From assembly GCA_019009955.1 (NCBI GenBank), contig CM032228.1:211021001-211085000 (forward strand): a DNA stretch of 64,000 nt, written 5' to 3'. A model generated the notes under the pieces. That model worked only from the letters and a program-made list of their open reading frames with translations. It was not told the DNA's origin and did not search any database. This DNA is from Riptortus pedestris. Its lineage: Eukaryota; Arthropoda; Insecta; Hemiptera; Alydidae. The translations under genes and the position numbers were made by a program. Shown piece after piece: positions 26,333 to 37,592 of the stretch. The stretch's first letter is position 1, and the number at the start of each line of letters is the position of its first letter.

Positions 26333-27530
26333 CAGTCGACTCTCGCTAACACGAACCTCGAGAACACGAAATCCTCGATATCACGAATTATTTTTAGTCC
26401 CCTTAGAAAAACCTAACACGAAGAAATTACCATACGTAACACGAACTAATTTTCCGGTTATATTTTACCTCTATAACACGAAGAGAAACAAAAATTACCT
26501 CTCTAACTCCAAGTTCAGTAGATAAGACGAATTTGATTAGCGCATCACCTCTATATCACGATGTTCTCAGAATGGATTTGTCTAACACGAAATCCATCTG
26601 AAACAGAAGTCGGACCACAAATGGAACCTGACCCAGAACCAAGGCGGAAGCTGAAGTGGAGCCGCCAAACGTCAACATAGAGGCAGAGTGGAACGAGGTA
26701 AGAAGGCAGCTGCCATATGAAAATCCACTAACATTTGAAGAATTCGCCCTTGTAGACGAAGGGGTAGCGGAAACCGGCACGTTGACTGATGACGATATTT
26801 TGGATTCCTTAACCAACGATGAAGACGCTCCTTCTGACGAAGATCACGAGGATGAAGAACCAGCAGACGTCACATCTAAAGAAGCCAAAGATGCAGTACG
26901 TACTCTACGTATGTTTTTAGAAAAAAACCAGTGATGTACCAGACAGTGTGTTTTCTTCAATTGTTTCAATCGAGAATATGATTGACAAACGTGTTGCTAA
27001 CAGTCCTAAACAGAAGAAGATTACGAACTATTTCACCTACTAGTGGGATTGCAGTAATATGGTTATGGAATTTGGTTACTCTGTTTTACACGATATTTAT
27101 TATGTTTACTGTAAGTAGTTTTTATTATACTGTACCAAGTTAAATGTTTAATTTTGAAGCTGTAAGGGTTACAGCAAAGTTTTTTTTTATTTTAATCAAC
27201 ATTATGACTGATAGTGTTTTTCAGTTTTAAGCAAAGGAAGATTAAGGGCTCATTAATCAGTGGAATTAATATTATATTTTCTGTGTTTTACCGGTTTTTT
27301 TAATTATGTATATATACATATTTTAATTCATTTAAATATTCGTAAAATATTAAGATTATGTAGATTTGTAGAAGATGTAGGGAATAAATCACAGTACATT
27401 TTTTTTACCTCTGTAACACGAATTTTCATTTAGTTCACCTCTATAACTCGAACTATGCCTAAGACGAACTGTACATAACACGAACAAAAATGGCAGTCCC
27501 GTGGAATTTTGTGATAGCGAGAGTCAACTG
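26333..27530 (+). mobile_element. Tigger/pogo-like DNA transposon, internally deleted
   Basis: The ends are inverted: CAGTCGACTCTCGCTAACAC on the left, and the complement of the right end reads CAGTTGACTCTCGCTATCAC. A TA dinucleotide lies outside each end (26331-26332, 27531-27532), the target duplication of the Tc1/mariner-pogo superfamily. Many subterminal copies of a (C/T)(T/A)(A/T)AACACGAA motif sit inside both ends, as in Tigger elements. The element is 1198 bp, about half the usual autonomous length. It keeps only the end of the transposase gene, so it is non-autonomous. Confidence 0.9.
26632..27043 (+). pseudogene. C-terminal remnant of a pogo/Tigger transposase
   Basis: The frame opens after TGA at 26629 and translates to an acidic region (PLTFEEFALVDEG, then LTDDDILDSL, then a Glu/Asp-rich run). 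It ends in RTLRMFLEKNQ and a stop at 26932. The next frame, entered at 26930, continues as SDVPDSVFSSIVSIENMIDK for 38 codons to TAG at 27041. A single-base gain near the A run at 26921-26927 explains the switch. The last residues include QKKITNYF, which fits the PCNA-binding box pattern Q-x-x-I-x-x-Y-F known near the C terminus of pogo-type transposases. The DNA-binding and catalytic DDE parts are absent, presumably removed by internal deletion. The protein is not functional as encoded. Confidence 0.8.
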
Positions 27531-28014
27531 TACAATAGCATATTGTTAATATGAGATGTGTAGGATTGGGGGTTTACTAAAGACGACCAAAAACTAAAAA
27601 ATGCAAATATCTCGGTTAATAATCAAGATATCGAAAAAATGTACATAACAACGTTTATAGAACATTACATTTGAAATAAGATTGGTTCTATACAAATTTT
27701 AGATCCAACGCATAATAACGGAGATATGAAGAATTTTCGAAATTCTCCTCTCATTGCCCCTCCTCCCCCTGGTCCGATTTCAGCCGTTAACGAATTTGAT
27801 CTTTCATTTTATATAAAACTATTATATATCAAGTTCGGTAACGATGAGACAAAAATTGTGACCGCTAGAGTGTTAACAGACAGACAAATATATATATACA
27901 TGCAATTTTGAACGGACCTCATTTTCGTCATCTAGTAGGTAGGATCGATGGACATTTGAAGAAACATTTCGAAAATCTACCTCAATAACTGATTTCCCTT
28001 AAGGGAAACCTGCT

Positions 28015-28977
28015 AAAAAAAATCATTGTTGAAGTTAAGTTAAAGAGAAAAGGTGACGAAATAAAAATCGTACCAATACCAATCTCGCCATGAGACAAAT
28101 ATGTTTTATGCATGTTTTCTGAATTTTAATTATTGACATAATTTTTTTCTATACCAAAAGTGACTAAGAGTTGTTAATGAATTGTGTTAACATTTATTAC
28201 TATTATGTTTTTATGCATTGTAAGTCTTACTGGATGCTTCTAAGCGAACATTCTGCTCTATAACGAAATTTCATAATTGAAGACTTTTCGTCCACTGAAA
28301 ACATCCTTTTTTGTGAATGTAAAACGTATTTGTGCCTCAGACTAGAATTATTCTTCCAATTCATTGAGATTTATTTATGAAAATTAAGTAAATGAGAGCT
28401 GTACTAAATAATTAATGTGTTCCCTTTTTTGGCTAGAGGTGTTGAGGGTTTTATGACTTGGCTGTCCTGAATTTTTAGAATGGCCCTATATTATATGTTG
28501 GATAACGATGGAGTCTGATAGGGGGAATATCTGTTCTGATGTGTGTGGGTGGTTAGTTCCATATCTCTCAGTTATTTGGCGTTGGGGGGTGGAGTGAGTG
28601 GCAAGCCTGCATTTTAAACCTGGCCATCTGTCAGCCGTCAGCTGAGCCGCGCGGTTTTTCCGCCACCGCTCTCTGGTGGGTGTCGAGGCCAACCAAGCCC
28701 CCCGCCTCTATTTCTCCGTTTAATGGCTTTCGTTAATAACTTCCTCTCCATCTTCGAAACGCGGTCCCCCAGACCCGGTGGGGAGGGGGATACCAGTTTC
28801 TGACCTCGGGAACACTCTCCTCAAGGGTTTCAACACTTATTCATTTCACGCTTTGCATTCCCCTAAGTTGAACTCCTTCTCCTTCTGGTTAATTCTTTTT
28901 TAGTCTATAAAACGCTTTTCGGGGAAACCTGCGCAAAACAAAGATGCGCAACACAACAATCCTTTTTTTTTTTTTTT
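28015..28977. other. non-coding stretch with a GC-rich patch
   Basis: AT-rich DNA except for a GC-rich patch at about 28560-28830 (CCGCCACCGCTCTCTGG and GACCCGGTGGGGAGGGGG are typical). The frame on the minus strand there (28486-28692) has no recognisable domain. The patch could be a regulatory element or an old repeat, and nothing in the sequence decides which. Confidence 0.4.
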
Positions 28978-29585
28978 AGCAGATTCCCCCTAAGGGAAAT
29001 CAGCTATCAGTACTCAATGATGCGATTTTTGATAAATTTCGTAAAATGTTCATCGATCCTACCTAGGAGATGACGAAAATGAGATCCGTTCAAATATATA
29101 TATATATATATATATGTCTGTTACCGCTCTAGCGGTTGGAATTATTGCTTTATCGTTACCAAACTCCATTTATAAGAGCTGCTTGCAAAACTAAAGATTA
29201 AGTTCATTAACAGCTGAAATTGAACCAAGGGGAGAATTTTTAAAATTCGATATATCTTCGTTACTGTACGCCGGATCGAAAAATTGTATAGTAACATGGT
29301 TATTGCAAATTTAATTACCTATAAATGTTGTTATATACAAATTGTCTCTATAATGAATATTAACCGAGATATTTGTTTTTTTTTTTTTGTTTTTTTAATT
29401 TCATTCTTGAGTAAACCCCAATTTCCACTCATTTCTTATTAACAATAAGCTGTTATATGAAGCACGTTATTTGAAACCTGAATAAAAAATGTTGTTCTAA
29501 TTGAACTTTTACGTTTTGAGATAAATACACATATGTGACGCACATGGGAAATCTGCTCAGTTAACACAGCCCCTATGTGAAGGAC
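28978..29585 (+). mobile_element. HINE-like non-autonomous element, full copy (type B)
   Basis: A plus-strand copy starting after a T run at AGCAGATTCCCCCTAAGGGA. It has the CATCGATCCTACCTAGGAG block, a short (TA)n at 29093-29115 and CTCTAGCGGTTGG. The type B interior follows (AATAAGCTGTTATATGAAGC, TTTTACGTTTTGAGATAAAT). It ends with GGGAAATCTGCTCAGTTAAC and a degraded hairpin ACAGCCCCTATGT, then GAAGGAC and TTTT. It lies 963 bp from an opposite-orientation copy. Confidence 0.8.
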
Positions 29586-30875
29586 GTTTTTTGCTCTTAT
29601 ATGAAGGTACAGTTTCAAAGTACTTAGGTTTATTCTAGCTTTTATACGAAGAAAAACAAACTATTTTACAATTATCATCGGGAGTTTTAATATAGTTACG
29701 TCGTATAGTGAATCGCATCTAGATAGTTACAGTTAGTGTGTTAATTGGTGGGACCTACCTTTAAATCGGTAATAGAAATTTAATTAAAGTTAGACATTGA
29801 TATAAGCTTAGCGTTTTGATTTATATAGTTTGCTTTCGCCAAGAACATATTATTTAACAAATATACCTTGGTGTGTGGCCGGAGAGGAGTATTACGTTAA
29901 TCTTAATGTACAACCGTTAGATCATACAAATAATGAAGTATTTTTGTATGTCTCGTGTAAATTCTATAATCCGTAAGGGGGAAAAAAAAGAAACAGAAAA
30001 CATCTTGAAGTAAAAGAGATATTAAGATAAAACATTGTTTACATTAACAAAACATTCGTAAAGCATAATAAATCCATCATTCATGGTTGATATAATTGTT
30101 TTTTCTTATTAATAAATAAGATTTTTTTTTTTCCGAATATCGAACATTGCTCTTCCTTGCACCATTTTAGAGATTGTCTTGTCATTTTCCATAAACCACA
30201 ATGTTGGTATATTATATTTACTGTCATTGTAATATTTTATGTCATGTATAGTTGTTCTAAATAATAATAAAGCAGATGCCATCTCTCCCATAAACCAGAA
30301 TATAAAATCTAAATTGCTTTATCTTTCCCTTAATGCTCCATAAAAAAGTATAGATATTTTCATCATGAAACATTTTTAATTCCCCTTCTTTAATGGGATA
30401 TGACCATATTTTTTTGAACACCCTGGTTCATGACTTTTACTGGGCCAGAATTTCTAATTAATGTGATAAGTGTACTTATAGATTTAATTCAGAGATTAAG
30501 CAATTAGTTGTTTTGGAACGACGGAGGTATAGAAGTTGAGGTCCCATCTGTTTTCCTTAGTTTTTAATCTCGAGTATATGAGTCGCCTTACTGCTGTTTT
30601 TAATTTTTTTAAATGACTCTTGAGCTAATCAATAAATATATATTTATTTTTATTTGTATTTTTTCTAACCCTTTGCACTTTTGTTTGTTTCAGGTAAGAA
30701 CCAGGAATATATTTTCTTATTAAGACATTTTTAATTGAAGTAGACGCCATGTAATAATCAAGGTAGTATCTATATCTTAGTACTAACAGTTTTTGAATCA
30801 ACTTTGTCATTTCTAATTACAGTTATAAGATACATAGCTCTGAATAATAGATATAATTATTTCTTGTGATCTATA
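29586..30875. other. AT-rich spacer
   Basis: Unique-looking AT-rich DNA between two plus-strand family copies. No gene or RNA is recognised. The minus frames at 30109 and 30625 are lysine- and tyrosine-rich chance frames. Confidence 0.55.
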
Positions 30876-31253
30876 CCACACTCGATATTTAATTGCTTTA
30901 TTCAACACTAAAGTTCATTGTCGTGAATAGCTAAAGTGTGACTCGGGTGGGGTGTGTGTTAAGAGGGGAATTCGAAAATTCAAAATATCTCGGGTATTGT
31001 GTGTTGTATTGAAAAATATTGCTGGACCAATCTTGTGGCTATTGATGCTCTGCAATTGTTCTATACATTTTTTCGCAACTTTTAAGCGAGTTAGGTATTC
31101 GTACTTTCTTGAATTCTGTTTTCAGTAAGCCCCTACTTCTACTTAGCAGATTTTAATTTACAAATAGTAAATATATTGTCAAAAGAGTTACAGTGTATGT
31201 CATAGCAGCACGTGGGAAATCTGCTAAGTTTATGCAGCCCCTGCGTGACAGAC
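30876..31253 (+). repeat. HINE-like element, head-truncated
   Basis: A plus-strand copy beginning in the interior (ACCACACTCGATATTTAATT) and running through AATTCGAAAATTCAAAATAT. The right end is well preserved: CACGTGGGAAATCTGCTAAG and the hairpin GCAGCCCCTGCGTGAC. The head and TA tract are missing. Confidence 0.7.
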
Positions 31254-32744
31254 TTTTACCTGACACAGTATTGTGGTTAATTAATTGCTCAAAGGATGCT
31301 ACTTCTTTACTTTAATCAAGGTGTTACTATTGATGCCAAGTAGACACGAGGGGAAGCGATACAAGTCCTACCTTAAAGCTCGGTAACCACACAGTTATAT
31401 AGTTGTTAAATTTAGATCCTGGGGTGAAACTAATGTTATATTAACTATAAAGTTTTTCATGAGCCTTTTAGCCTTCAATGTTTTTCCAGTCCTTCAAAAC
31501 TCCACTCCCGATTAGATTCAGTTAAATTACAGTTGTGAAGCACCTTCCTTTGGAATTTTCGTGTTCGTTCCAAAAGTTGTATTCCAGTTTAATTAATGTC
31601 AAAAATTGAGGTTTAGGCGAACATCATATGCGGGATATTCTCTATGGAAGTATATATGTTCAAATTTGCAGTAGGCCTTCTGTTGTGTGAAATGGAAATC
31701 TGCCTGAAGTTTATCAAAGGCGAGCCATGAGGCAAATCCAATATAAGAGCAAAGGAAACAGGAGATGAGTTTTTTGGGCATTTTCCTGAAGGTAGCCGTG
31801 GTATAAAAGTAAGACAGCATTTTATCTTGTCACCCTTACTTTCCTTGTTAGGCCCCTTTCTTTAAGTGGGTTTAAGCCTTCACTGCACCCATTTATCTCC
31901 GAACAGTCACTACTCTTATTACCAACAACCTTTACGCCTTTCTAATAACGGCCCGTATTAAAGTAAAAAAAGTAAGGCGAAAATTACTTTCATAAAATGG
32001 TTAGTTTACGATGCATGAAATGAGAAGGAAAAAAGAGACATGTTATTATCCCAAGGGAAGTTTTGCAGCTTTAAGTAATAATTTATTCATTTTGTACAAA
32101 TTTTATTCATAACCTCAATTGTTATTCACATTTTCAACTTTATTAAAGACTTGAAAAATAATAATTTGGTTAGTAAGGGCTTATTAAGCACAGAAATTTA
32201 CTTTACGATTAAGACTAGGTTTAATAACACCTAATCAAAAACTCTGACGGTGCTGGACCAATTGTGCTCCGAATATTCAACTAATTGTGAAATCCTCTAG
32301 AATACATGAAGTAAGTCATCCATGGGTCTAACTAAGGAGATTTTCTACATGCTGGACACTGATTCTCACTATCTATTCCCCATTTTTCCTATAGTAAGAA
32401 GGACATAAAAATAGGACTTGTGTTGGTTATTGAATCGGGCGTACTGAGTGAAAATCGCATTATGGGGTTACAAATTACAAAATATAGGTTACTATTCAAG
32501 TTAGACAAAAACATTATAAGCAAAAAAATTTAAAAAATCGTAATTTGCAACAAAATTAGTTATGTAATGTTTTTTTTTTTTTTTGTAACTGATTTATAAT
32601 AACGGAGATTTCTTGATTTTTTTATTTATTTTACACTGACTTTATATCCTCTTAACCCTCCTGTTCTGATGAAAACATGCCTTTAGGCTGGAAATACGAA
32701 AGTTCTCGATGTATGGGATTATTCCCTGCATGAAATGAGAAGTA
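31254..32744. other. non-coding stretch
   Basis: AT-rich DNA. Around 32430-32640 there are faint minus-strand family blocks (GCAACAAAATTAG, ATAATAACGGAGAT) separated by a T run, perhaps a very old copy. No gene is seen. Confidence 0.45.
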
Positions 32745-33040
32745 GTAGAGAAAAGCTGAAGGCTTGAAAGTCAAAAAATGCAAATTGTTAATATTAGAGC
32801 AAAAATGTTAATATTAGAGTAGGATAAAAAATGTATAGAACAATAATTGTAGCAACTTGAGTTTTCAATAAGATTAGTGTTATTTCATTTTTGCCCCCCT
32901 CGGGTCCGAATTTTGTACGATCTTTCTTTGAAGAACCATTAAAATTTCGGCATCTGTTAATTAAGATTGAAAGACATTTGAAGAAATTTTTCGTATTAGC
33001 AAAACCTCAATATCTGATTTTTTTAAAAAGGAAAATCATT
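32745..33040 (-). repeat. decayed HINE-like family copy
   Basis: A minus-strand fragment with interior blocks AAAAAATGCAAATTGTTAAT, TTTTCAATAAGATTAGTG and GGGTCCGAATTTTG. A worn head module follows (GACATTTGAAGAAATTTTTC, ACCTCAATATCTGATTTTTT). The hairpin end and TA tract are absent. Confidence 0.5.
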
Positions 33041-35235
33041 TAACAAGCTGCAGGGAAAAATGCAGTGAGAGATTGGAGCAGAATATTACTGAATATATCT
33101 AATCCGAAGTGTCTTGTTTGTGACTCCTTCTGCTCCCAATGAACGAATTTAGATGGATTTATTTCAAAATTAGGTCAGCCTTTATAATCAATCATCCTAA
33201 ACTCCCAACAAAGTATTGTTAGGAAAATGAAATGGTTAGTTACAACGAGATATACATGCCAATTAAATCAGAAATTAAGTACAGACGAATTTCTAAATTC
33301 TTCTTGGCTGAAAAACTAAAAGAAACTAAACAAGAAAATAAGTGTTTGGTACAAGTCTTTTTTTCTTCGAACATAGAAATAGTTTTACATTGAAACTTTT
33401 ATAAACTTTAAACAAAATTTACTTGCTTCTAAAAAGTTTCTAGGCTTCATAAAAATTTAAAATTAAACCTAATGAAAAATTCGCTTATGAAAGGCGGGAT
33501 ATAGTTGAAGTTAGCGAGTCCAATTTCAGAAGTCACGGGGAAGATGGGATAGTTTTAACTTTACTAATATGGAGAAGCACAAGTTCACCAACACTGAGCG
33601 CCTATGGCAGCATCTTCAAAAACTTTATTTAATATTTACACTTTCCAGCAACATATTTGACAAGCATTTTAATTATATAGTAGCTAAAATTTCTTTTTAC
33701 TTCAACTTCAAGTAATGCAGGATTTCTTAAAAATTGTCCTTTTTTTAGAAGATTGTTAAAAATATGTAGGCCATAGGAAAAGTGGAGCTTGTATTCATAA
33801 ATAATGAATGATAATAAGTTGGCCTTCGTAGTAAGAATAGCCAAAACTTTTCATGCTACCGATACATAATTAATGTGAACAATGTTATTTTATGAGTATT
33901 TAAAGTAAATACATTCATATTCTTCCAGTGTAAAAAAGTTGCAAAAGGTGTGCTTTAAGAATGACCATTCTGTCTCCCGTGTTGGGCAAATTATTTTCTC
34001 TCTACTAGATTTGAATTCTGACTGCACAGTCAATACAAGAAAGAATATTAATAAAATGTTTATTCTACTCGTATATTGATGGACTATTTATTTCGCCGAA
34101 AAAATGATGTTTGGTGAGCAGAAATTATTATTAGTGAAACTATGAAGAGGTCTGAATTACTGGCTGGTTACCAAATCTTCGCAGTCAGCTTCAATTTGGA
34201 GGGGAGAGGATGTCTTACATATTTAAGATCTGTATAGTCAGAAAACTATATTTACTAATGCCCTGATGCTTTTGTATTTTATAAATTTATTAATCTTTTC
34301 GATACTAAGTATTTTATTAAAATTAAATTTACTACGGTTAAATGGGGCGGTTTATCTACAGGTTACTGAAATGAAGTAGTGAGTTAATAAAACCATATAG
34401 GTGATATTTTTAGTTTCAATGAACCTTTTGAGATCTCGCAATATTTTCTTTGCCTAAATGAATGAACTTTAAAAGAATAAAGAAAAATTACCCCTGTATG
34501 TGTAGAAGTCGCCTTATTAAAACAAAATAACTTTGTAAATATTTTCAAAACGTTTTAAACGAAATTAAGTATAGTGTTGTGTATATTTCTCAGTCTTATT
34601 TTATTCCGAAGAAGAGAGGAAATAGCAAGGCTGGCTCCATCGCTCAAAACCAAACTAATAAGGAACGAAAAATTCAATTTTCCTGATCCTGTTATCCAAC
34701 TTCTTCAGACCAGAGTCTCACCTAACTGTAATTCTTTTATCTCTGGATATCTCTGGAATATGCTGGATGGTAGAGGAACCAATTGATCAGGATCAATAAG
34801 AAGGCCAAGTCCTCTACAGTTTTTTAATATAATGCAGAGTGCACTTTCGGAGTCAATGCTCCATCCTCAGTGCCTGCTGACAAACACAAACCTCGAGTTA
34901 ATTTAACATTCACAGCATGGCCAAAAAGCAAAATAGACAACAGTCATAAAAAAAAAAAAAAAAAACAACAAACAAACACAATATAAATAGTAAAAACAAT
35001 GTTAATTCTTAAAACTAGTCAACTAATAAAAATATAAAATCTAATCCTAGTCAACTACTATAAATTAAAGCCAAAACAATCAAAAAATTAATAACAAGTC
35101 AAATAATAAAAACAAACAACGGTAAGCATATGTCAAAAACTATAAATAAAATTAAAAACTAAAAACTACCTAAATTTCAGATTTATATCACAGTGGGTGA
35201 GAACCTCGGAAAAACTTCTTAATTCTTTTCGTAAT
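33041..35235. other. non-coding stretch
   Basis: AT-rich DNA with an A-rich run at about 34949-34966. No gene or known repeat is recognised. The 70-codon plus frame at 34574 has no support. Confidence 0.55.
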
Positions 35236-35375
35236 TCTTTTAGTTCATCATCTAATACATGTAGTGGCAAATTCACTAAATAAAATCCTTAGACTCGCCC
35301 CGGCTGAAATCGGCGATATCCTGTAGATAACTAGTACCAATACTGCCCTAGTAACTTAAAATGGTCATTATTAAA
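35236..35375 (+). repeat. SINE tail fragment
   Basis: Matches the tail order of the 60549 and 4356 copies: AAATTCACTAAATAAAATCC, a CCCGGCTGAAA box, CCTGTAGATAACTAGTACCA and a final AAATGGTCATTATT. The tRNA-like head is missing. Confidence 0.55.
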
Positions 35376-35790
35376 TAACACCAATAGATGATGTTTACAA
35401 TTTATAGGTCCCAATAAAAATTTTTCCAAATCAGTAGCGACAGACAAATGTATCATATTCCGATTGAAGGCAGCCCATTAACAGAAATTATCAAACCAAG
35501 AAAATACGGGTGTCATAATGAAATATAAATCATGGTGCAATATATTTGTCACTTTGTTTCGTCATTGGGGTAAATTAATCATATCAGAGGCGAGATTATA
35601 ATTCTCATTAGGCTTCGTTAATTGTAAAGTCCATTAGACAATAATATTTAATGCATGATGTTCTCTGAATACTAGAATACCTTCCGTGTCATAACACTTG
35701 GAATGGATAGAAGCTATTGTTGTAGTTAGGAGGTGATATTTAAACTTGTTCTTGAAATTTTCAGTTACTCTACTTTGATATATCTTAAAT

Positions 35791-35792
<2 letters not shown>

Positions 35793-35830
<38 letters not shown>
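35793..35830. repeat. (TA)n microsatellite
   Basis: A TA run not associated with the HINE-like family. It sits directly upstream of the Penelope-like motif at 35867. Confidence 0.95.
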
Positions 35831-35831
<1 letters not shown>

Positions 35832-35866
35832 ATAGTTTAACTTGGGTGATGACCGCCGTTACAACT

Positions 35867-35990
35867 ACCCTTATATGATGTAGTTGTTCGCTTACGTCGA
35901 AATAAAACTACTTCAACCTGCCGACGTTTCGGTAAAATTTATTACCTTTATCAAGACAAACTAAATGGTGTACAAGATCACTCTTTCGAT
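35867..35990 (-). repeat. Penelope-like terminal motif (putative)
   Basis: On the minus strand the order is CTTGATAAAGGTAATAAA, then ACCGAAACGTCGGCAGGTTG, then AGTAGTTTTATTTCGACG. The combination of a (C)TGATAAAGG box, CGAAACGTCGGC and an AATAAA-type tail recurs at the ends of Penelope-like retroelements, whose terminal repeats can carry hammerhead ribozymes. No reverse transcriptase is present. The family call is from memory of the motif, not from an alignment. Confidence 0.45.
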
Positions 35991-37284
35991 CAATTTTTAA
36001 CAACCCTTGGAGCATTTTTAGCTATCCGGAGGACCGCAAAGGTACTGCTGTTTCATTATGTTTTCTTTGTTTGTATATTTCACTTATTCCATACTAAACG
36101 ACATGCATAACTCAAGTGATGAGCGTATGAGTGTTTTGAAGAATATTGTAGTACAAGTAATTTTGAGTGATTTTTTTTTATTAATTATAAATAGGTATAA
36201 AGTTCCCAATCGCGTTTTTACCTCTCGTAATTTTTTATACTTGTGTTGCTCAGAAATATACCGACCAGGACAGACCTACTTCATTCAAAACCTCATTTTG
36301 AGTCATCTCCTCTGAGTTTCGTATCTATTTTTCTAATGCTCCGTGCATGAAGATGTCTTGTAAAAAAAAAGATAACTATTCGATATGAACTACATTTCAA
36401 GCTTGGTTAGAACACCCCCCTCCCCATATTCTAGTAGATGCGGTGCCATATTATAGTAAATATTTGCTATCTGAGTGGTCGGTTTATTACGTCCGTTGTT
36501 AGTTATATTCATGAAATTATTATAGGGCCAGACATCATCATTAGAGGAGAATCAATTCAAATAGAATCCACATTGGTTAAGTTTTAATATAACTAAGCTT
36601 TCAATAACTAATGAACTGAATAACAGTAAATGTTCACTAATTTGTCCAGATACAAATTCTCCCCTTAAATTCATGCGCTAATTGGATCAAGAATTATATT
36701 GTCCCTGTAATTGCCATCATTATGGTTATGAGAGAATATCTTTAATGAGCATTTTATTATGAAGACTCATTTGTCAAATTGAAATGGCCATTGATATCAA
36801 AATAGTTTTTTCTTTGAACCTGCTTCTGTTGTCTGCAAGCAAGAATGTGTGCGTGTGTGAAAATTTAGATATAATACGAAATTGAAGTTTGTTAACTAAT
36901 TAAAATTCGTTTTACCGTTTTTAGAACTTGTTGCTTTATTATTCGTTACCGTGTCATAAAATTCTACTAAACACGAGTTAAACGAAAGTTTGTTTTATGT
37001 TCATGCAATAATGTAAGCACACTCCTCCAGAATAAACTCGTATATGAGCTTAACAGCTCTTCAGTTTACGAACTCATTAAAGCTAAATATTATTAAATGT
37101 CAGGTAGGAAATATATAATGATTCAAAACTGTATGCTGGAGTGGAGTTAACTTTATTTCTAGTTTTCGTATTTACTGTTACAACTTGAAATGATTACTAA
37201 CTTTTTATTGACCTTTTTAATATCTTTTCATAATGTAACTATTTAATAATGGAAAAAAAGCGGGTAGACTCCGCAGATTCAAAA
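35991..37284. other. non-coding stretch
   Basis: AT-rich DNA. The 85-codon plus frame at 36058 begins in the flank of the Penelope-like motif and shows no domain. Nothing else is recognised. Confidence 0.5.
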
Positions 37285-37592
37285 ATTATGTCATGTCGGG
37301 GCTGCTTAAACTAAGCAGGAATGACGCAAGGGTACGTCACAGTGTGTCAGAATACGTCATCTGCACATCTCTGTACATTTCTAAGTACTGCATATTGATA
37401 AGAGTTGAATCTTAAGTTGGGAATGGGATGTTTAGTAATGTATCGAGTTTGGTAACGATCGAAACAAAATTGCAAACTCTAAAAACCTCCTTTATTCTTT
37501 CATAAGTATATCTATAATAATTTGAAGATATATTTACAAAATTGTTCAGGGCTACAACTTCAGGTGATTTCTAATTGAAGGCAAGGTGCTAA
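37285..37592 (-). repeat. decayed HINE-like family copy
   Basis: A minus-strand copy. A worn hairpin end (GTCATGTCGGGGCTGCTTAA, then ACTAAGCAGGAATGACG) is followed directly by TCGAGTTTGGTAACGATCGA and a worn head module (TTCAGGTGATTTCTAATTGA). Most of the interior is deleted. Confidence 0.55.

Larger units (their letters stand above)
26200..28014 (-). mobile_element. HINE-like element (type B) split by a Tigger-like insertion
   Basis: A minus-strand copy. GTCTGTCACGCAGGGGCTGC opens it, the type B interior is interrupted after TTTCATAATA at 26332, and it resumes at 27531 with TACAATAGCATATTGTTAAT. It continues through the CGCTAGAGTG box and a short TA-rich stretch. It ends with CTGATTTCCCTTAAGGGAAA and CCTGCT. 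Removing the insert and one TA restores the family interior seen at 17561-18055 and 42187-42713, so the order of insertion is clear. Confidence 0.85.
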
